A DNA stretch of 64,000 bases from Aedes albopictus. Lineage: Eukaryota > Arthropoda > Insecta > Diptera > Culicidae. Of this stretch, positions 12,011 to 22,413 are shown piece by piece. The stretch spans positions 381,362,706-381,426,705 of the forward strand of contig NC_085137.1 of NCBI RefSeq assembly GCF_035046485.1, given 5' to 3'. How positions within the stretch are numbered: position 1 is the stretch's first letter; each line of letters begins with the position of its first letter. The notes below the pieces were generated by a model, which saw nothing but the letters and a program-made list of their open reading frames with translations, had not been told where the DNA came from and did not search any database. A program made the translations under genes and the position numbers.

Positions 12011-12216
12011 CTTCTTCTTCTTCTTCTTCTTCTTCTTCTTCTTCTTCTTCTTCTTCTTCTTCTTCTTCTTCTTCTTCTTCTTCTTCTTCTTCTTCTTCTT
12101 CTTTCTTCTTCTTCTTCTTCTTCTTCTTCTTCTTCTTCTTCTTCTTCTTCTTCTTCTTCTTCTTCTTCTTCTTTTCTTCTTCTTTTCTTCTTCTTCTTCT
12201 TCTTCTTCTTCTTCTT
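12011..12216. repeat. CTT/GAA trinucleotide microsatellite
   Basis: About 206 bp of nearly pure CTT repeats with only four interruptions (near 12102, 12172, 12183 and in between). The apparent poly-Leu/poly-Ser and poly-Glu/poly-Arg frames are artefacts of the repeat. A homopurine-homopyrimidine tract of this length can form triplex DNA. Confidence 0.97.
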
Positions 12217-13869
12217 GAGCATGCTTGAGTTGGAGCTTACTTGACCGCCCGTAGATGCTACTCCAATATCGCCAGACCAGCTACATTCACACAAGGAACC
12301 AGTGAGATATCTGCCGGGGACTAAGCAGACATCTTCAGTGTGCGAGCGTTCGTGATCTTCTATTTTTAGACGACAATGGCGCCCGCCACGTCAGGTTGCA
12401 GGTCAATGTGGGGAAGAGGAAGGAAGTGATGATTGCAATCGTTTGTATCCACGGCAGACCGAATATACCTCTGCGTCTGCACAAATTCATGCGGATGTCG
12501 GAGTGTTGGTAGGATATGGTTGGCAGAGGGCTCACACATTGGTGCGTGAATGCCAGGCGTATGGTGATAGAATTATGTGTTTTATTATTCTAAAGATGTG
12601 CGGCACAGTTCGCATGATTGGATAACTCGTAGGCGTTATCTGATAGATACTGTGCAGTGAAAGTTGGAAGGAAGGGAAACGGATTTTTTTTCAACACGTT
12701 TCTTGTTCTAGCGATGGCCATGAACGAACATATGAATGTATGCATGCATACGAATCAGAAGCGGTAGCCACTAGACCACTAAGCCCAAAAGGTAATCAAA
12801 AAAGAAAATTAACAGTCTTTTTTCGACAAAACTTATAGAAATTTTTGCTAGATTTGTTTGAGACACACAAACGGAACCGAAAGAATTCGTTATCTGAAAA
12901 AAAAAAATGAACACAATGATGCACCCTAGCAGACTAAGACCATGTAGACTCAAAGGAGGGTGGCATGGTGTGGCGACACCACCGTGCCGACGAAGAATGG
13001 AAAGAAAATGCAGACTAAAACGAGACGGAGGGATGATAATAATGATTGCACAATCACGTTTTTATCGCGAGATTACACGACGACGGCGGAGCTGGGATTC
13101 GATTGAGATGACTTCGGTTCGATGTGGTTCGGCGGGTGCCACACTACTGAGCGCCGCCAGAGAAAGGTGAAAGAATTCCTCGGTTGCCTATTATCTCCTA
13201 GTCTATGTCGGCCCGGGATGGGCGCGGGGTGGTGTTAGGAGATGAATGCTTTCATTGCGTGTCCGAGGAAATCATGCCGATGCTATTCTGTAATTGAGTG
13301 GAAGTGATGAATTGAAGCAAATGGTTGGTTGGATTGCGGTTGGTAGCATCATCCAGTGAATTCCATCACCGGGAGGATTTTTTTTTCATATATCGTTTAT
13401 GGTTAATGAAAAGCATAGTTTTTTAGATATTGCTTTGGGCGTTTGCACTATCATTGTCCGACATCGTTGCAATGCTGCTATCGAATGTTTTGGCGCAATA
13501 CGGGTTGGTGCAATTCCAAGTAACCGCACCAACAAGTTTTTTGCCCGCACTCTGCTGCTCTATCGCTGCGATACAACATTGTTTTGGACAATGATCATTG
13601 GAGGTTCGGGTGCAGATAGCAATGATTATTTATGCACTCTTTGTGTCCTATGTACGTAGTCGGTCGTTCTAATCGTTGCTGTGAAAGTTACTGAAAACTG
13701 CAGTAAAGCCCCCATCGAGACATGCTGTCTACTACAATGGTAAAAACGTCGGTGGTATTCGTGTCTCTGTACGCAATATAGTTGGAATAATATGGGCCGA
13801 ATAAACTTTTGATTCCTCCCCTCTTCCGTAATGTTTTTTTATATCTTCTTCTACTTTTTGACGTAAATC
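12217..13869. other. Unassigned region
   Basis: No exon, RNA or transposon end was recognised. The sequence is less AT-rich than the repeats around it. It contains small open frames (for example 12907-13170 and 13399-13659) without known motifs. It could be intron or unique intergenic DNA of the host. Confidence 0.35.
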
Positions 13870-13990
13870 CCCACTGGGACAAAGCATGTTTCTCAGCTTA
13901 GTGTTCTATGAGCACATTCTCAATTATCACCTACTATGAACTTTTCTGCCAATGACCATTTTGCATGTGTATTTTGTGTTTTTCTTCTTC
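13870..13990 (-). mobile_element. SINE fragment, minus strand
   Basis: The stretch from CATGTTTCTCAGCTTAGTG through TGAGCAC to CCATTTTGCATGTGTATTT is, in reverse, the 3' body of a tRNA-related mosquito SINE that I recognise from its ATACGCAAAATGGTC and GAGCACTAAGCTGAGAA-like blocks. A related block occurs at 61190-61260. The 5' tRNA-like part is not evident here, so the copy is truncated or diverged. Confidence 0.5.
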
Positions 13991-14302
13991 TTCTAAACCA
14001 TGGGGGGATAATCCGCTCAAGAGACTAAACAACATTCCCATTGTCCCCAAATTCTCCAGAATTACCTAGAAGGAATTATTTGAAAGAGGGGCTAATGCAC
14101 ATAGCACTCTCAAGGTTAGCTGCGTAGCCTGCAGAAACGAGCATCCATGGATCGCATTGGAAAGTTCACCAAGGTAGCATGCTGGCGCTTAGCCAGTTTC
14201 CCGAGTGCTCCTTACCACTCTCTTTGTCCTCGGAAGGCAAGCAGGGTCGTCATTACGCCTGCTTCCAACTGCTCAGCCAATATCAAGAACGTATACCGTG
14301 TG

Positions 14303-14349
14303 CCCAGCCAACACGAAGTCGTATATGATGTAGAATAGGATGCTGAAGT
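14303..14349 (+). mobile_element. Single arm of the 155-bp palindromic MITE
   Basis: CCCAGCCAACACGAAGTCG and the following TATGATGTAGAATAGGATGC match the left arm of the complete MITE at 19687-19841. Only one arm is present, joined directly to LINE endonuclease sequence (GACCACGCTCTAATCGACGG), so the other arm has been lost. Two copies of one MITE family in the same LINE are notable. Confidence 0.75.
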
Positions 14350-14646
14350 CGACCACGCTCTAATCGACGGTAAATTCTTCTCGGATATAACCAAATGTCC
14401 GCACATACCGCAGTGCAAATATAGATTCGGATCACTACTTAGTCGCTGTATGCATGCGTTCAAAACTTTCGACAGCTATCACCACGCGTCGAAGTCGAAC
14501 GCCGCGGCTCAATATCGAGCAGCAGCGTAACGTAGAAGCTGCTCAAGACTACGCGCAGCAGTTAGCAGTGGCCCTACCAACGGAAGAGCAGCTTAGCGCA
14601 GCTACATTTGAAGTGGAACATCCGATCCGCCATAGGTAAATAGTAC
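14340..14646 (+). pseudogene. LINE A3 endonuclease end and linker
   Basis: Translation gives DHALIDGKFFSDI, the conserved endonuclease strand near the catalytic His, then a shifted KLSTAITTRRSRTPRLNIEQ linker and DYAQQLAVALPTEEQL. Equivalent segments occur in A2 and in the B family. Frame changes around 14450 and before 14646 mark decay. It continues across the insertion at 19376. Confidence 0.75.
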
Positions 14647-14665
14647 CTCGGCTACGATTCTATAA

Positions 14666-14790
14666 TATTTACCCGAAAACCATTTACCCGAAAGACATTT
14701 ACCCGAAAACCATTTACCCGAATGTAACATATACCCGAATGCCAAATACCCGAACGCGACACATACCCGAATGCGACATTCACCCGAAAA
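14666..14790 (+). repeat. ACCCGAA tandem array 1
   Basis: About nine imperfect units of 10-17 bp of the form CATTTACCCGAAT, with variants TACCCGAAC and CACCCGAAA. It forms the subterminal part of the outer element. The sequence on its inner side (TTTATTACTCTGCATAAATC) is the mirror of that beside array 3. Confidence 0.9.
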
Positions 14791-15846
14791 GTTTATTACT
14801 CTGCATAAATCATGATTTTGTGAGTAAAGTTCATTTGTTTTGTTCAATGCAAAAAGTACATGTATTATTTTGTATTGCGGCTTAGACAAATATTTTTAAT
14901 GTCGAATTCCTCAAAACACATTTTATTAAATTTTCTCTGAAATCATCTGCGATAGGAATTAACAGGGTAAACACCTGAATAAAACTAATCACTGCAGCTT
15001 GATATTTTTTTGTGTTTGCTGTTGGCATTCCCTCTAGAGATTTACCCTTCTTTGATTCATAAGCTGTTGTTTCGATAAGCAAAGAACAGTTTATGATTTA
15101 AAGAAGAGAAAAAATCTCTATTTGTAGGCCGAATGGTCATTAGATCGAATCGATTAGAGAACAGCCCTCGGCAAATCAACATATCATTAGAAAAAAAAAA
15201 ACTTTGATAAAAAAGTTTGCAATTTGTTCACGATACAGAACATCCTGTTATTAAAAGAAGGGAAAATTCTTAGGTGTAAATTTGGAATCCATCACTCAAA
15301 ACTGTAAAAATGTAATTTAAAAGAACATCCTATGATCGAAAGAAGAAACAAACTCGAGTTAGTAGTTCGAACGCCAATAAAATATGCAGCAGTACAACTC
15401 TAAAGAACAGCCTTTGAAGAGAAGAAGGAAAAATCTCCGAAGGATAGGAATAGTTTGACCACCAAACAACTTAGTGAGGTTAACACTATTTCTGTAGAAG
15501 AAACTCTACCAAATTACCCCTAATGCCATGGCCCGAAATCCATAACCCTGAATAGGCCTTTATCCCCAAAAGCCATTACCCTGAATGGGTCATTACACCG
15601 TTATCTATAGGTAGAGAAATGGATAGTAAGCCAAGCATACTAACCGAGTGGTCATTAGGCCGAAAAAATGATAGATCGATCGATTAGCAGGCCTCGAAAG
15701 AACAGTCTATTCTAAAAAAGGAAAATATCTTATCAAGTTGCTAATTTGACCACCAGTTAATTGTGCAAATCTTAACTTGAAAGAACAGCTTATTATTCAA
15801 AGAAGGACAAATCTTTCATGGAGTTAGAAGTTCGTCTGCAAATAAA

Positions 15847-15905
15847 CTATTATTATTTATTATTTATCTTTATTAAAAAGATTTTCAGCCGGCGGCTGGT
15901 TCATC
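15847..15905 (-). mobile_element. 59-bp LINE/SINE 3'-tail insertion
   Basis: A short insert reading, on the minus strand, CAGCCGCCGGCTGAAAATC then TTTTTAATAAAGATAAAT and an AATAATAA tail. It is flanked by the 12-bp duplication TCTGCAAATAAA at 15835-15846 and 15906-15917. Related 3' ends occur at about 7500, 49575 and 59068. It is an extreme 5' truncation produced by target-primed reverse transcription. Confidence 0.85.
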
Positions 15906-15940
15906 TCTGCAAATAAAATAAGCTATATAACATTCCAACT

Positions 15941-16375
15941 ATGGAGCCGGGGCCCGTGGCGTAGTTGGTCACACGTTCGCTTCATATGCGGATGGTCATG
16001 GGTTTGATACCCAGCCCCTGCACTTGCAATTTTTCGTCAGTTGCTCTTCACCGAGAGCGGCTGACACTGACCCTCTTCTGAGCCCCTTGGCTCAAACGGA
16101 CCCGAATACCTGGACATCGGCGAACTGCTACTCATAATGGACTCCCAATCGGACTGGAAAGGAACAACGGCCACCTACCATCCTTGTGCTCATCATTCTA
16201 CCATGTAGAGTAGAACAGTGAAAGCAGCAGAAAAGCAACCAGTTCGATAAAGTGTAATAGAATACATCTAGGCTCTGTACAATGCTGTAGGTACAGCTGT
16301 CAATTGAAATCGCTCACGTAGTGCCCTAGTGACAATAGAGCTGTAAATTAGGTTAAGTGATTAAGAATTACAAAA
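15941..16375 (+). mobile_element. Feilai: Feilai-type tRNA-related SINE
   Basis: The 5' part GGGGCCCGTGGCGTAGTTGG carries a tRNA-like A box, and GGGTTTGATACCCAGCCCC acts as the B box, so internal pol III promoter elements are recognisable. The body includes GAGCCCCTTGGCTCAAACGG and GACATCGGCGAACTGCTAC, which I recall from the Feilai SINE family of Aedes aegypti. The 3' end is A-rich (AAGAATTACAAAA). The duplication AACATTCCAACT at 15929-15940 and 16376-16387 delimits it. It would rely on a LINE's reverse transcriptase. Confidence 0.88.
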
Positions 16376-16529
16376 AACATTCCAACTCGAAAAATATCCT
16401 CTATTTCCAGTTTGGTCGACCAACTCAGCTACAGTACACAGTTGGACTCTGCAAATTCAAAAGAACAGCCTATTTCAAAAAGAAGGCAAATATTAGAAGA
16501 AGTAGAGAATACTTGCAGTGGTTCTATAA

Positions 16530-16673
16530 CATTTACCCGAAAGACATTTACCCGAAAGACATTTACCCGAATGACATTTACCCGAATGCGACAAATACCC
16601 GAATGCGACAAATACCCGAATGCGACATTTACCCGAATGCGACATTTACCCGAATACGACATTTACCCGAAAA
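16530..16673 (+). repeat. ACCCGAA tandem array 2
   Basis: About ten units of GACATTTACCCGAAA/T, more regular than array 1, with period about 11-15 bp. It is subterminal to the left end of the inner element. Its inner flank mirrors that of array 4. Confidence 0.9.
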
Positions 16674-17875
16674 ATAAAAAAAATGTGTACTTAATCCCCA
16701 TATGATTTGTCAATAATAAATATGTTATGGCCCAGTATCATATAGCAGGCTTTGGTTAGACCTAATAATAATCAGACTGAGTGATCATCAAGCACTCTGG
16801 TACAGGACTAACTGGCTGTCCCAATGCTATTTTAATCAAAAGATTTTTGTTGATATTCTGTTCTTTTACGGCTCCATCCAATTAGCCCGAACGCCAATCC
16901 GAATCAATCAGGAGGTCGCCCAAAAAAAATGCAAAATTAGCTACTTATATACACGGTCACAAACTGGCAGCCATACCGCAAGTATTATCCACTTCTTCTA
17001 AGATTTGCCTTCTTTTTAAAATAGGCTGTTCTTTCGAATTTACTTTGTCCACCAGTGAACTGTTGATGAGTTGGTCAGCTGGTACTGACTAAACTGGTAA
17101 TTTCTCCATAGAATGTATTCATTCTTTTCATAAGAGGCTACTTTTTCGAGTTGGAGTTGAAATGTTATTTAGTTTGTTGCGGACGAACTACTAACTCCAT
17201 AGGAGACCCGTGAATCCATCTCTATACCTATATCCTTTAGGGAACTATTATACTTATCTATCGGGGTGATGACCCATTCGGGGAAATGGCTTTTGGAATA
17301 ATGTCCTATTCGAGGTTATGATGGCATTCGGGGTAAGGGGGTAGAGTTTCTTTAACAGACATAGTATCACTGTGTTGTTTTGCGGCCAAACTATTACTTA
17401 TCCTTCGGAGATTTTCCCTTCTTCTCTTCAAAGGCTGTTCTTTCGAGTTACACTGCTGCATATTTTGTTGGCGTTCGAACTACTAACTGCACAACAAACA
17501 TTGTTGCTGTACAATAGAAGAATAAGCCGTTCATAAGCTTAATTTTTGCAGATTTTCCCTTCTTTAAATCATAAACTGTTCTTTGCTTATCAAAAGAACA
17601 GCATATGTATCAAAGAAGGGTAAATATCTAGAGTGAACGCTAACAGTGTTAACATAACAAAGGTAAGCTGCAGTTATGAGTTTTATTCAAGCATATGCCC
17701 TGTGAATTCCTATCGCAGATCATTTCAGGGAAAATTTGATAAAATGGGTTCTTGAGGAACTTGATATTCAAAATGCTTTTCTGATCCACAATACAAAATA
17801 ATACATGCACTTTTTAAATTGAACAAAATAAGTGAACTTTATTCACAAAATCATAATTTGTTCACAGTAATAAAC

Positions 17876-18005
17876 TATACGGGTAAATGTCGCATTCGGG
17901 TAAGTGTCGCATTCGGGTAAGTGTCGCATTCGGGCAAATGTCGCGTTCGGGTAAATTTCGCATTCGGGTATATGTTACATTCGGGTAAATGGTTTTCGGG
18001 TAAAT
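17876..18005 (-). repeat. ACCCGAA tandem array 3 (inverted)
   Basis: Units read TTCGGGTAAATGTCGCA on the plus strand, in about nine copies. It forms the right subterminal array of the inner element and is the counterpart of array 1. Confidence 0.9.
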
Positions 18006-19216
18006 GAACCACTTGCAGTATGGCTGCTAAATTGTGACCGAGTAAATAAATGTATATAAGTAGCTCAAAGCAGCCTGTGTTGTTAAAATGTAATAGTTTG
18101 GTAATTAAAAAGTCATTACATTCAAATGTTCAGTTGTGCTAAAAACTGTTCAATTTATCTCAAACTTTTTGGTGACAATTTAGTATTCATCCTCATGACT
18201 TTCGGCATGAATGATTTTTAGCCGTATGGCTCGATGTCTTTTCGGGCATTCTCACTTATCATAAAGCTAGCCATTTGACAAGGTCTAGGGCAAGAACTCA
18301 ATACCAAATGAATTATGATAAAAACGAATTTCGTGGGGGTATGGTTATAAGATCGTCTATTTGAAAGAACATTCAACATTTAAAAGAAGGAAACATTTAA
18401 GATTAAAATACTTTTCAAAGGAATAACTTCGAAAGAACAGTCATAGCTTGAAATAAAAAAAAATCTCAAATAAAAACTTCAACAACTATATTGTAACAGC
18501 ATTTTATAGTTCCAAAAACAGCCAATAATAAAAAGAAGGGAGAATCAGTTATTAATATATGATTCGGGATTAGCACCAATAGCAAATGTTTATGCACATT
18601 TTAAGAGAACACAATATTTTCATAAAAGGCCGGTTAGGTAAGCATACTGAGCTCTTCAGGATCCATATTTGAATAGACAAGTACATCGTCTTCGGCCATC
18701 GGATATGCACGCTGAATATCAGGCAAACTGTTTGAATCCTGAGCAACCTTTCCCTTCGTCGCAGTTTTTTTACGCTTCTTACGTTTCGTAAACCCTTATT
18801 TTTTATTTCTTTTTATTAGGGAATTTTACCTTATGCTAATTCTTCTCTCTAAGTAAACCTTTCATGAATCACAACGTTGCTAAAGATTGCCCAAGGGTTA
18901 CCCTTTTCTAACTGATTAAGTTTTATCAACTTCTAATAAATTGTCCACAGTGAACACTTTTTGAGCGACCTCCTGAATTATTTCGGGTTGGCGTTCGGGC
19001 TTGTGATATGGAGACGTTCAAAAAACAAAACATTAAAAAATCCTCGAATTAAAATTGCATTTTGACCGCCAGTTAGTCCTGTACCAGAGTGCTTGATGAT
19101 CGCTTGGCCTGATGATTATAAGGTCTAACGAAAGCCGGCTGTATAACACCGGGCCATAACATATTTATTATTGACAAATCATATGGGGATCAAATCCACG
19201 GTTTTTGTTTGCATTT

Positions 19217-19357
19217 TTCGGGTAAGTGTCGCATTCGGGTAAATGTCGCATTCGGGTAAATGTCGTATTCGGGTATTTGTCGCATTCGAGTAAATGACTT
19301 TCGGGTAAATGTCATTCGGGTAAATGTGTTTCGGGTAAATGGTTTTCGGGTAAATGT
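19217..19357 (-). repeat. ACCCGAA tandem array 4 (inverted)
   Basis: About ten units of TTCGGGTAAATGTCGCA type. It forms the right subterminal array of the outer element and is the counterpart of array 2. Confidence 0.9.
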
Positions 19358-19375
19358 TATAGAACCCTCGGCTAC

Positions 19376-20152
19376 AGCACTAGGCTTCGTGACTCCGAAT
19401 CACAGAAACGACTGGTACGACGGCGAATGTGAACAGTTGATAAACGAAAAGAATGCAGCATGAGCGAGAATGCTGCAACACCGTACGAGAGCGAATGAGG
19501 CACGTTACAGACAGGCGCGGAACAGGCAGAACTCAGCCTTCCGGATGAAGAAGCGCCAGCAGGAAGAACGAGATCGCGATGCGATGGAAGAGCTGTACCG
19601 CGCTAAAGACACACGAAAGTTCTACGAGACGCTGAACCGCTCGCGCAGAGGCTTTGTGCCACAAGCCGACATGTGCCGAGATAATCCCCAGCCAACACGA
19701 AGTCGCATATGATGTAGAATAGGATGCTAAAGTGGAGGCTATATGCGTACATGCTTCCATTTACCTGCATGTAAAGAGTACGCATATCGCCTCCACTTTT
19801 GCATCCTATTCAACATCATATGCGATCGTGTGTTGGCTGGGTCACGGGCATATTCTCACGAGCGAGCGTGAGGTGGTCGAAAGGTGGCGTCAGCATTACC
19901 ATGCCATTGAGCATTACCATATGCCCTCAATGGCAACGTTGCAAGCACCGAACGTGGCGTGGTAACAGATCTAGGAGTACGAGCGCAGGACGAAAAATGT
20001 CCAATCTCTAACCTCCAAGAGATTGAAAAGGGGGTTAGCTGGTTGAAAAACAACAAAGCCGCAAAGCAGATCAACTACCAAGCAAGCTACTAACATACGG
20101 TGAAGAAGCACTTGGTCAGAACCCTACACTTGGTCATTACCAAGATTCATCG
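19376..20152 (+). pseudogene. LINE A3 linker between endonuclease and RT
   Basis: ALGFVTPNHRNDWYDGECEQ is followed by NEARYRQARNRQNSAFRMKK, EELYRAKDTRKFYETLNRSR and SEREVVERWRQHY. These are conserved linker segments of the RTE-like proteins. It is interrupted by the MITE at 19687-19841 and ends at HLVITKIHR just before the TA element. The frame is shifted at least twice (TGA at about 19461, and around 19900-20100). Confidence 0.85.
19687..19841. mobile_element. 155-bp palindromic MITE in LINE A3
   Basis: The arms begin CCCAGCCAACACGAAGTCG and are about 60 bp long, meeting near 19750-19790 at a TGCATGTAAATGG-type centre. Removing the MITE and one copy of the flanking TC joins MCRDN to HGHILTSEREVVERW in frame, so the insertion site is exact to within 2 bp. 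The duplication would be only TC. It has no coding capacity. Confidence 0.85.
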
Positions 20153-20154
20153 TA

Positions 20155-21203
20155 GGGGGGGTGGGGGTAAGACGGACATGTTTAGTAAACACTCTATTTT
20201 GACAGTGTAAACAATGCGATAATTAAAATTTTATCTCCATACTATATACTTCAACTAAGGTACTTTACAGTCTGCAAGCCGATTTTGTAATAAAATTTGA
20301 TTTTCCATGACTTTTGAGATAATTAAAAAGTGATCTCCAAATGTATGTTTTTCAACAGTGTGGGTAAGACGGACCGGTAGGGTGGGTAAGATGGACACGT
20401 TTTGAAATTTAGCTAATACGCCTCTAATTGTGTTAAATGTTGTTTGTGGCCGTTTGTATTCGGTAGATCAATCATAGTAGAATCTAAATTTGGCCTTAAA
20501 TCTTTTAGCGAAACGTGTTTCTGCAAATTAAAATCTATTTTGTAAATTGGAAACCTCCATAGGCTGATAAACGCCTAACAGTATGCAATGCTCTGGTAAT
20601 TTTACAAAGTTCAAACTGTTCCAACAACAAAAATTCAAATAAAATGAATTTTTGAATAAAAAATCAATATGAAATGCTTTATACGGCTTCCATAATCATT
20701 TTTGTACTCCATAGATTTCAATCTGTGAACAATGTGTGGGTCTTAATGTATTTCTTACGGCACTATCAAAGTAACCCCAACACTGTCCGTCTTACCCACC
20801 CTCAAGGCGGACCGTCTTACCCCCACACAACGCAAAATATTCATTCCACCACTGTTATTTATAATCCATGAAATTTACCTGAATGTCGTTGTGTATAGGA
20901 TGGAACAGTTTAAAACTACTGGGAAACTCAAAATAAAGTGCAAAAACTTAGCAATTTAATGTTAAAAAGCTTATTTATTGCCGCCTCAAAATTAGATCCC
21001 AGCCCAAAAGTGTGTAGTCTGGTAAATGGTTGATTATTTTTTGTACTTTTGACATATGAATTCTCTCATGGAGTGGTTCAATAATCATCAGCTGATAAGA
21101 AGATAGAGTTAATCGTAAAAGAAAGTCAAATTTCAGCTCTTAAGTGCCAGAACTAGTCGGTGGTCCGTCTTACCCACCCGGTCCGTCTTACCCCCACCCC
21201 CCC
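20155..21203. mobile_element. 1.05-kb TA-flanked element, copy 1 (TAAGACGGAC family)
   Basis: The terminal inverted repeats begin GGGGGGGTGGGGGTAAGAC and the flanks are TA (20153-20154, 21204-21205). TAAGACGGAC-type motifs recur inside both ends, in inverted orientation (about 20170, 20376, 20389, 20787, 20812, 21165, 21185). It is about 95 percent identical by eye to copy 2 at 34816-35865. No transposase is present. The short open frame shared by the copies (20674-20871) simply reflects copy identity. Confidence 0.93.
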
Positions 21204-21360
21204 TACCTGACGGACAGAAAGCTGTGTGTCAAACACGGAGCGTACGTTTCTGCGCCGTTTGTTGCCTCGTCTGGTGTGCCTCAAGGCAGCAATTTGGGAC
21301 CCTTGTTATTTGTCATCTTCTTTAATGATGCAGCATCGACACTTGGTTTCAAGTGCAAGC

Positions 21361-21856
21361 CAGTGGTGGAAAGCATCATGCGCTTGACGTGTTTTTTGGT
21401 TCGCATCTTTGCTCACGCGCTCGCGAACCCAAAAAGAGAGAACGGTTCACGATTTCCCGGATCGACGAACCAACACAAAACAAATGTCGAACGAGCAGAA
21501 TCGCAGTTGGTTCGCCAGAAGGATCACAATGTAGAGCACTTGGTTTGTTGCCATTTTTTATACACTTAAAGGTAATTAGTTGGGTGTTTTATGATTATAC
21601 TGGTCAGGTACCATACCAATAAATGATATCGACGAAAAAGTTTACCAACATTTGATTTCATTACAAAAATATCGGCCGCGAACCTCTAAAATAAAAAAGC
21701 ATCGCGCTTGCAAAAGATGCGATGCACTCGTTGGCGTTCGTGTCGTACGATCGTGTGCCACAGACGTACGAACACCATCGCACAGCAATGGTTTGCGATG
21801 CGATGGCATTTTTTTGTAGCGCGTAAGCACACGTTCGCGATCAATTTCCACCACTG
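21361..21856. mobile_element. 496-bp hAT-type MITE in the Jockey-like RT
   Basis: The termini are CAGTGGTGGAAA on both ends in inverted orientation. A perfect 8-bp duplication GTGCAAGC sits at 21353-21360 and 21857-21864. Removing it joins GFKCK to LVYDDDLK in frame. The interior is GC-mixed with CGCGATG/CATCGCG inverted motifs (about 21700-21830) and no transposase. Confidence 0.95.
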
Positions 21857-22383
21857 GTGCAAGCTCGTTTACGACGACGATCTCAAGATCTACATGGTGG
21901 TGCGATCCATAGAAGACTGTCCTGCTTAACATGTTTGCACAATGGTGCGAGGAGAACAAGCTTGTTATCAGCGTACCTAAATGCCAAGTGATGACTTTCT
22001 ACCGCTCTAAGGATCCGATAATGTTCGACTACCACATCAATGGCTCCATTCTAAAAAGGGTGGACGCAAAATTCAATAGGCTGCATTCGTTGTAAAACTC
22101 TTGAATAGTGATATCGACTGCCCAAGACTCCTGTCACTGCTCGACTTCCATGTACCTGGCAGGATGCTGAGACAGCGAAGTCTAATGCAAACCGGATTTC
22201 ATCGTACTCTGTATGGATACAACCAACCAATTTGTGCTATGGTCCGAATGTTCAACACCGTAGAATCAGTTTTTGACTTTGGGTTAACGTCTAAGCAGTT
22301 TGTGACTAATTTGCGAAGATTGGATTTTATTTAATTAGTATTAGATTTACTACATTCATTAAGAAAGACTATGTCAGATGAAT

Positions 22384-22413
22384 TAATAATAAATAAATAA
22401 ATAAATAAATAAA
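22384..22413 (+). repeat. TAAA microsatellite tail of the Jockey-like LINE
   Basis: Seven TAAA-type units end the LINE and directly precede ATTACCGGAGGAATGG of LINE A3. Such simple-sequence tails are normal for this LINE group. Confidence 0.9.

Larger units (their letters stand above)
16520..18010. mobile_element. Inner ACCCGAA-array element, inverted copy of the outer one
   Basis: The left end is GGTTCTATAACATTTACCCG and the reverse complement of the right end begins GGTTCATTTACCCG. The 9-bp duplication ACTTGCAGT lies at 16511-16519 and 18011-18019. Its left arm mirrors the right arm of the outer element, including the region at 16690-16950 against 18960-19200. Its right arm mirrors the outer left arm (for example 17560-17870 against 14800-15110). 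It is therefore the same family in reverse orientation. It lacks the outer 18.07-18.95 kb segment, so it is an internal deletion derivative. Confidence 0.9.
14656..19366. mobile_element. Outer ACCCGAA-array element with 9-bp duplication
   Basis: The termini are GATTCTATAATATTTACCCG on the left and, reverse complemented, GGTTCTATAACATTTACCCG on the right. They are followed by arrays of ATTTACCCGAAT/A units. The 9-bp duplication CTCGGCTAC flanks it at 14647-14655 and 19367-19375, and joining the flanks continues LINE A3. A 1491-bp inverted copy of the same family (16520-18010), a Feilai SINE and a LINE-tail insert lie inside. Net length is about 2.7 kb after removing all inserts. The interior holds degenerate 75-80-bp repeats with AAAGAACAGC and AAAGAAGG blocks. 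No transposase ORF is visible. A 9-bp duplication suits Mutator-like or Foldback-like elements; this is inferred. Confidence 0.9.
21206..22413 (+). mobile_element. 5'-truncated Jockey-like LINE inside LINE A3
   Basis: RT residues SSGVPQGSNLGPLLFVIFFN (palm, motif B region) are followed by the catalytic block as YDDDLKIYMVV, where the family norm is YADD. The thumb and C-terminus follow (LLDFHVPGRMLRQRSLM, FDFGLTSKQFVTNLRRLDFI). The element ends in a TAAA repeat tail (22384-22413). It is inserted between HLVITKIHR and LPEEWMEGIV of LINE A3. A hAT MITE splits the RT at 21361. Stops at about 21928 and elsewhere show it is inactive. Clade assignment (Jockey/Loner type) is inferred from motifs. 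Confidence 0.82.

Noticed and set aside
11648..12244. Long open frame with poly-Leu, poly-Ser and poly-Phe, and poly-Glu/Arg on the other strand
   Set aside because: It is produced by the CTT microsatellite and has no supporting domain or splice structure.
14666..14790. CRISPR-like array of short direct repeats
   Set aside because: Spacers are 2-6 bp and not unique, the setting is eukaryotic, and the array is the subterminal part of a transposon. The same applies to 16530-16673, 17876-18005 and 19217-19357.
15949..16025. Possible tRNA gene (A and B boxes)
   Set aside because: The tRNA-like part continues into a Feilai-type body with an A-rich tail and target duplications, so it is a SINE.
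14656..19366. One giant fold-back element made of four arrays
   Set aside because: The two independent 9-bp duplications and the crossed pairing of arms fit two nested elements in opposite orientation better.
20674..20871. Open frame conserved between 20.7 kb and 35.3 kb
   Set aside because: The two places are copies of one non-coding TA element, so conservation reflects recent duplication, not selection.
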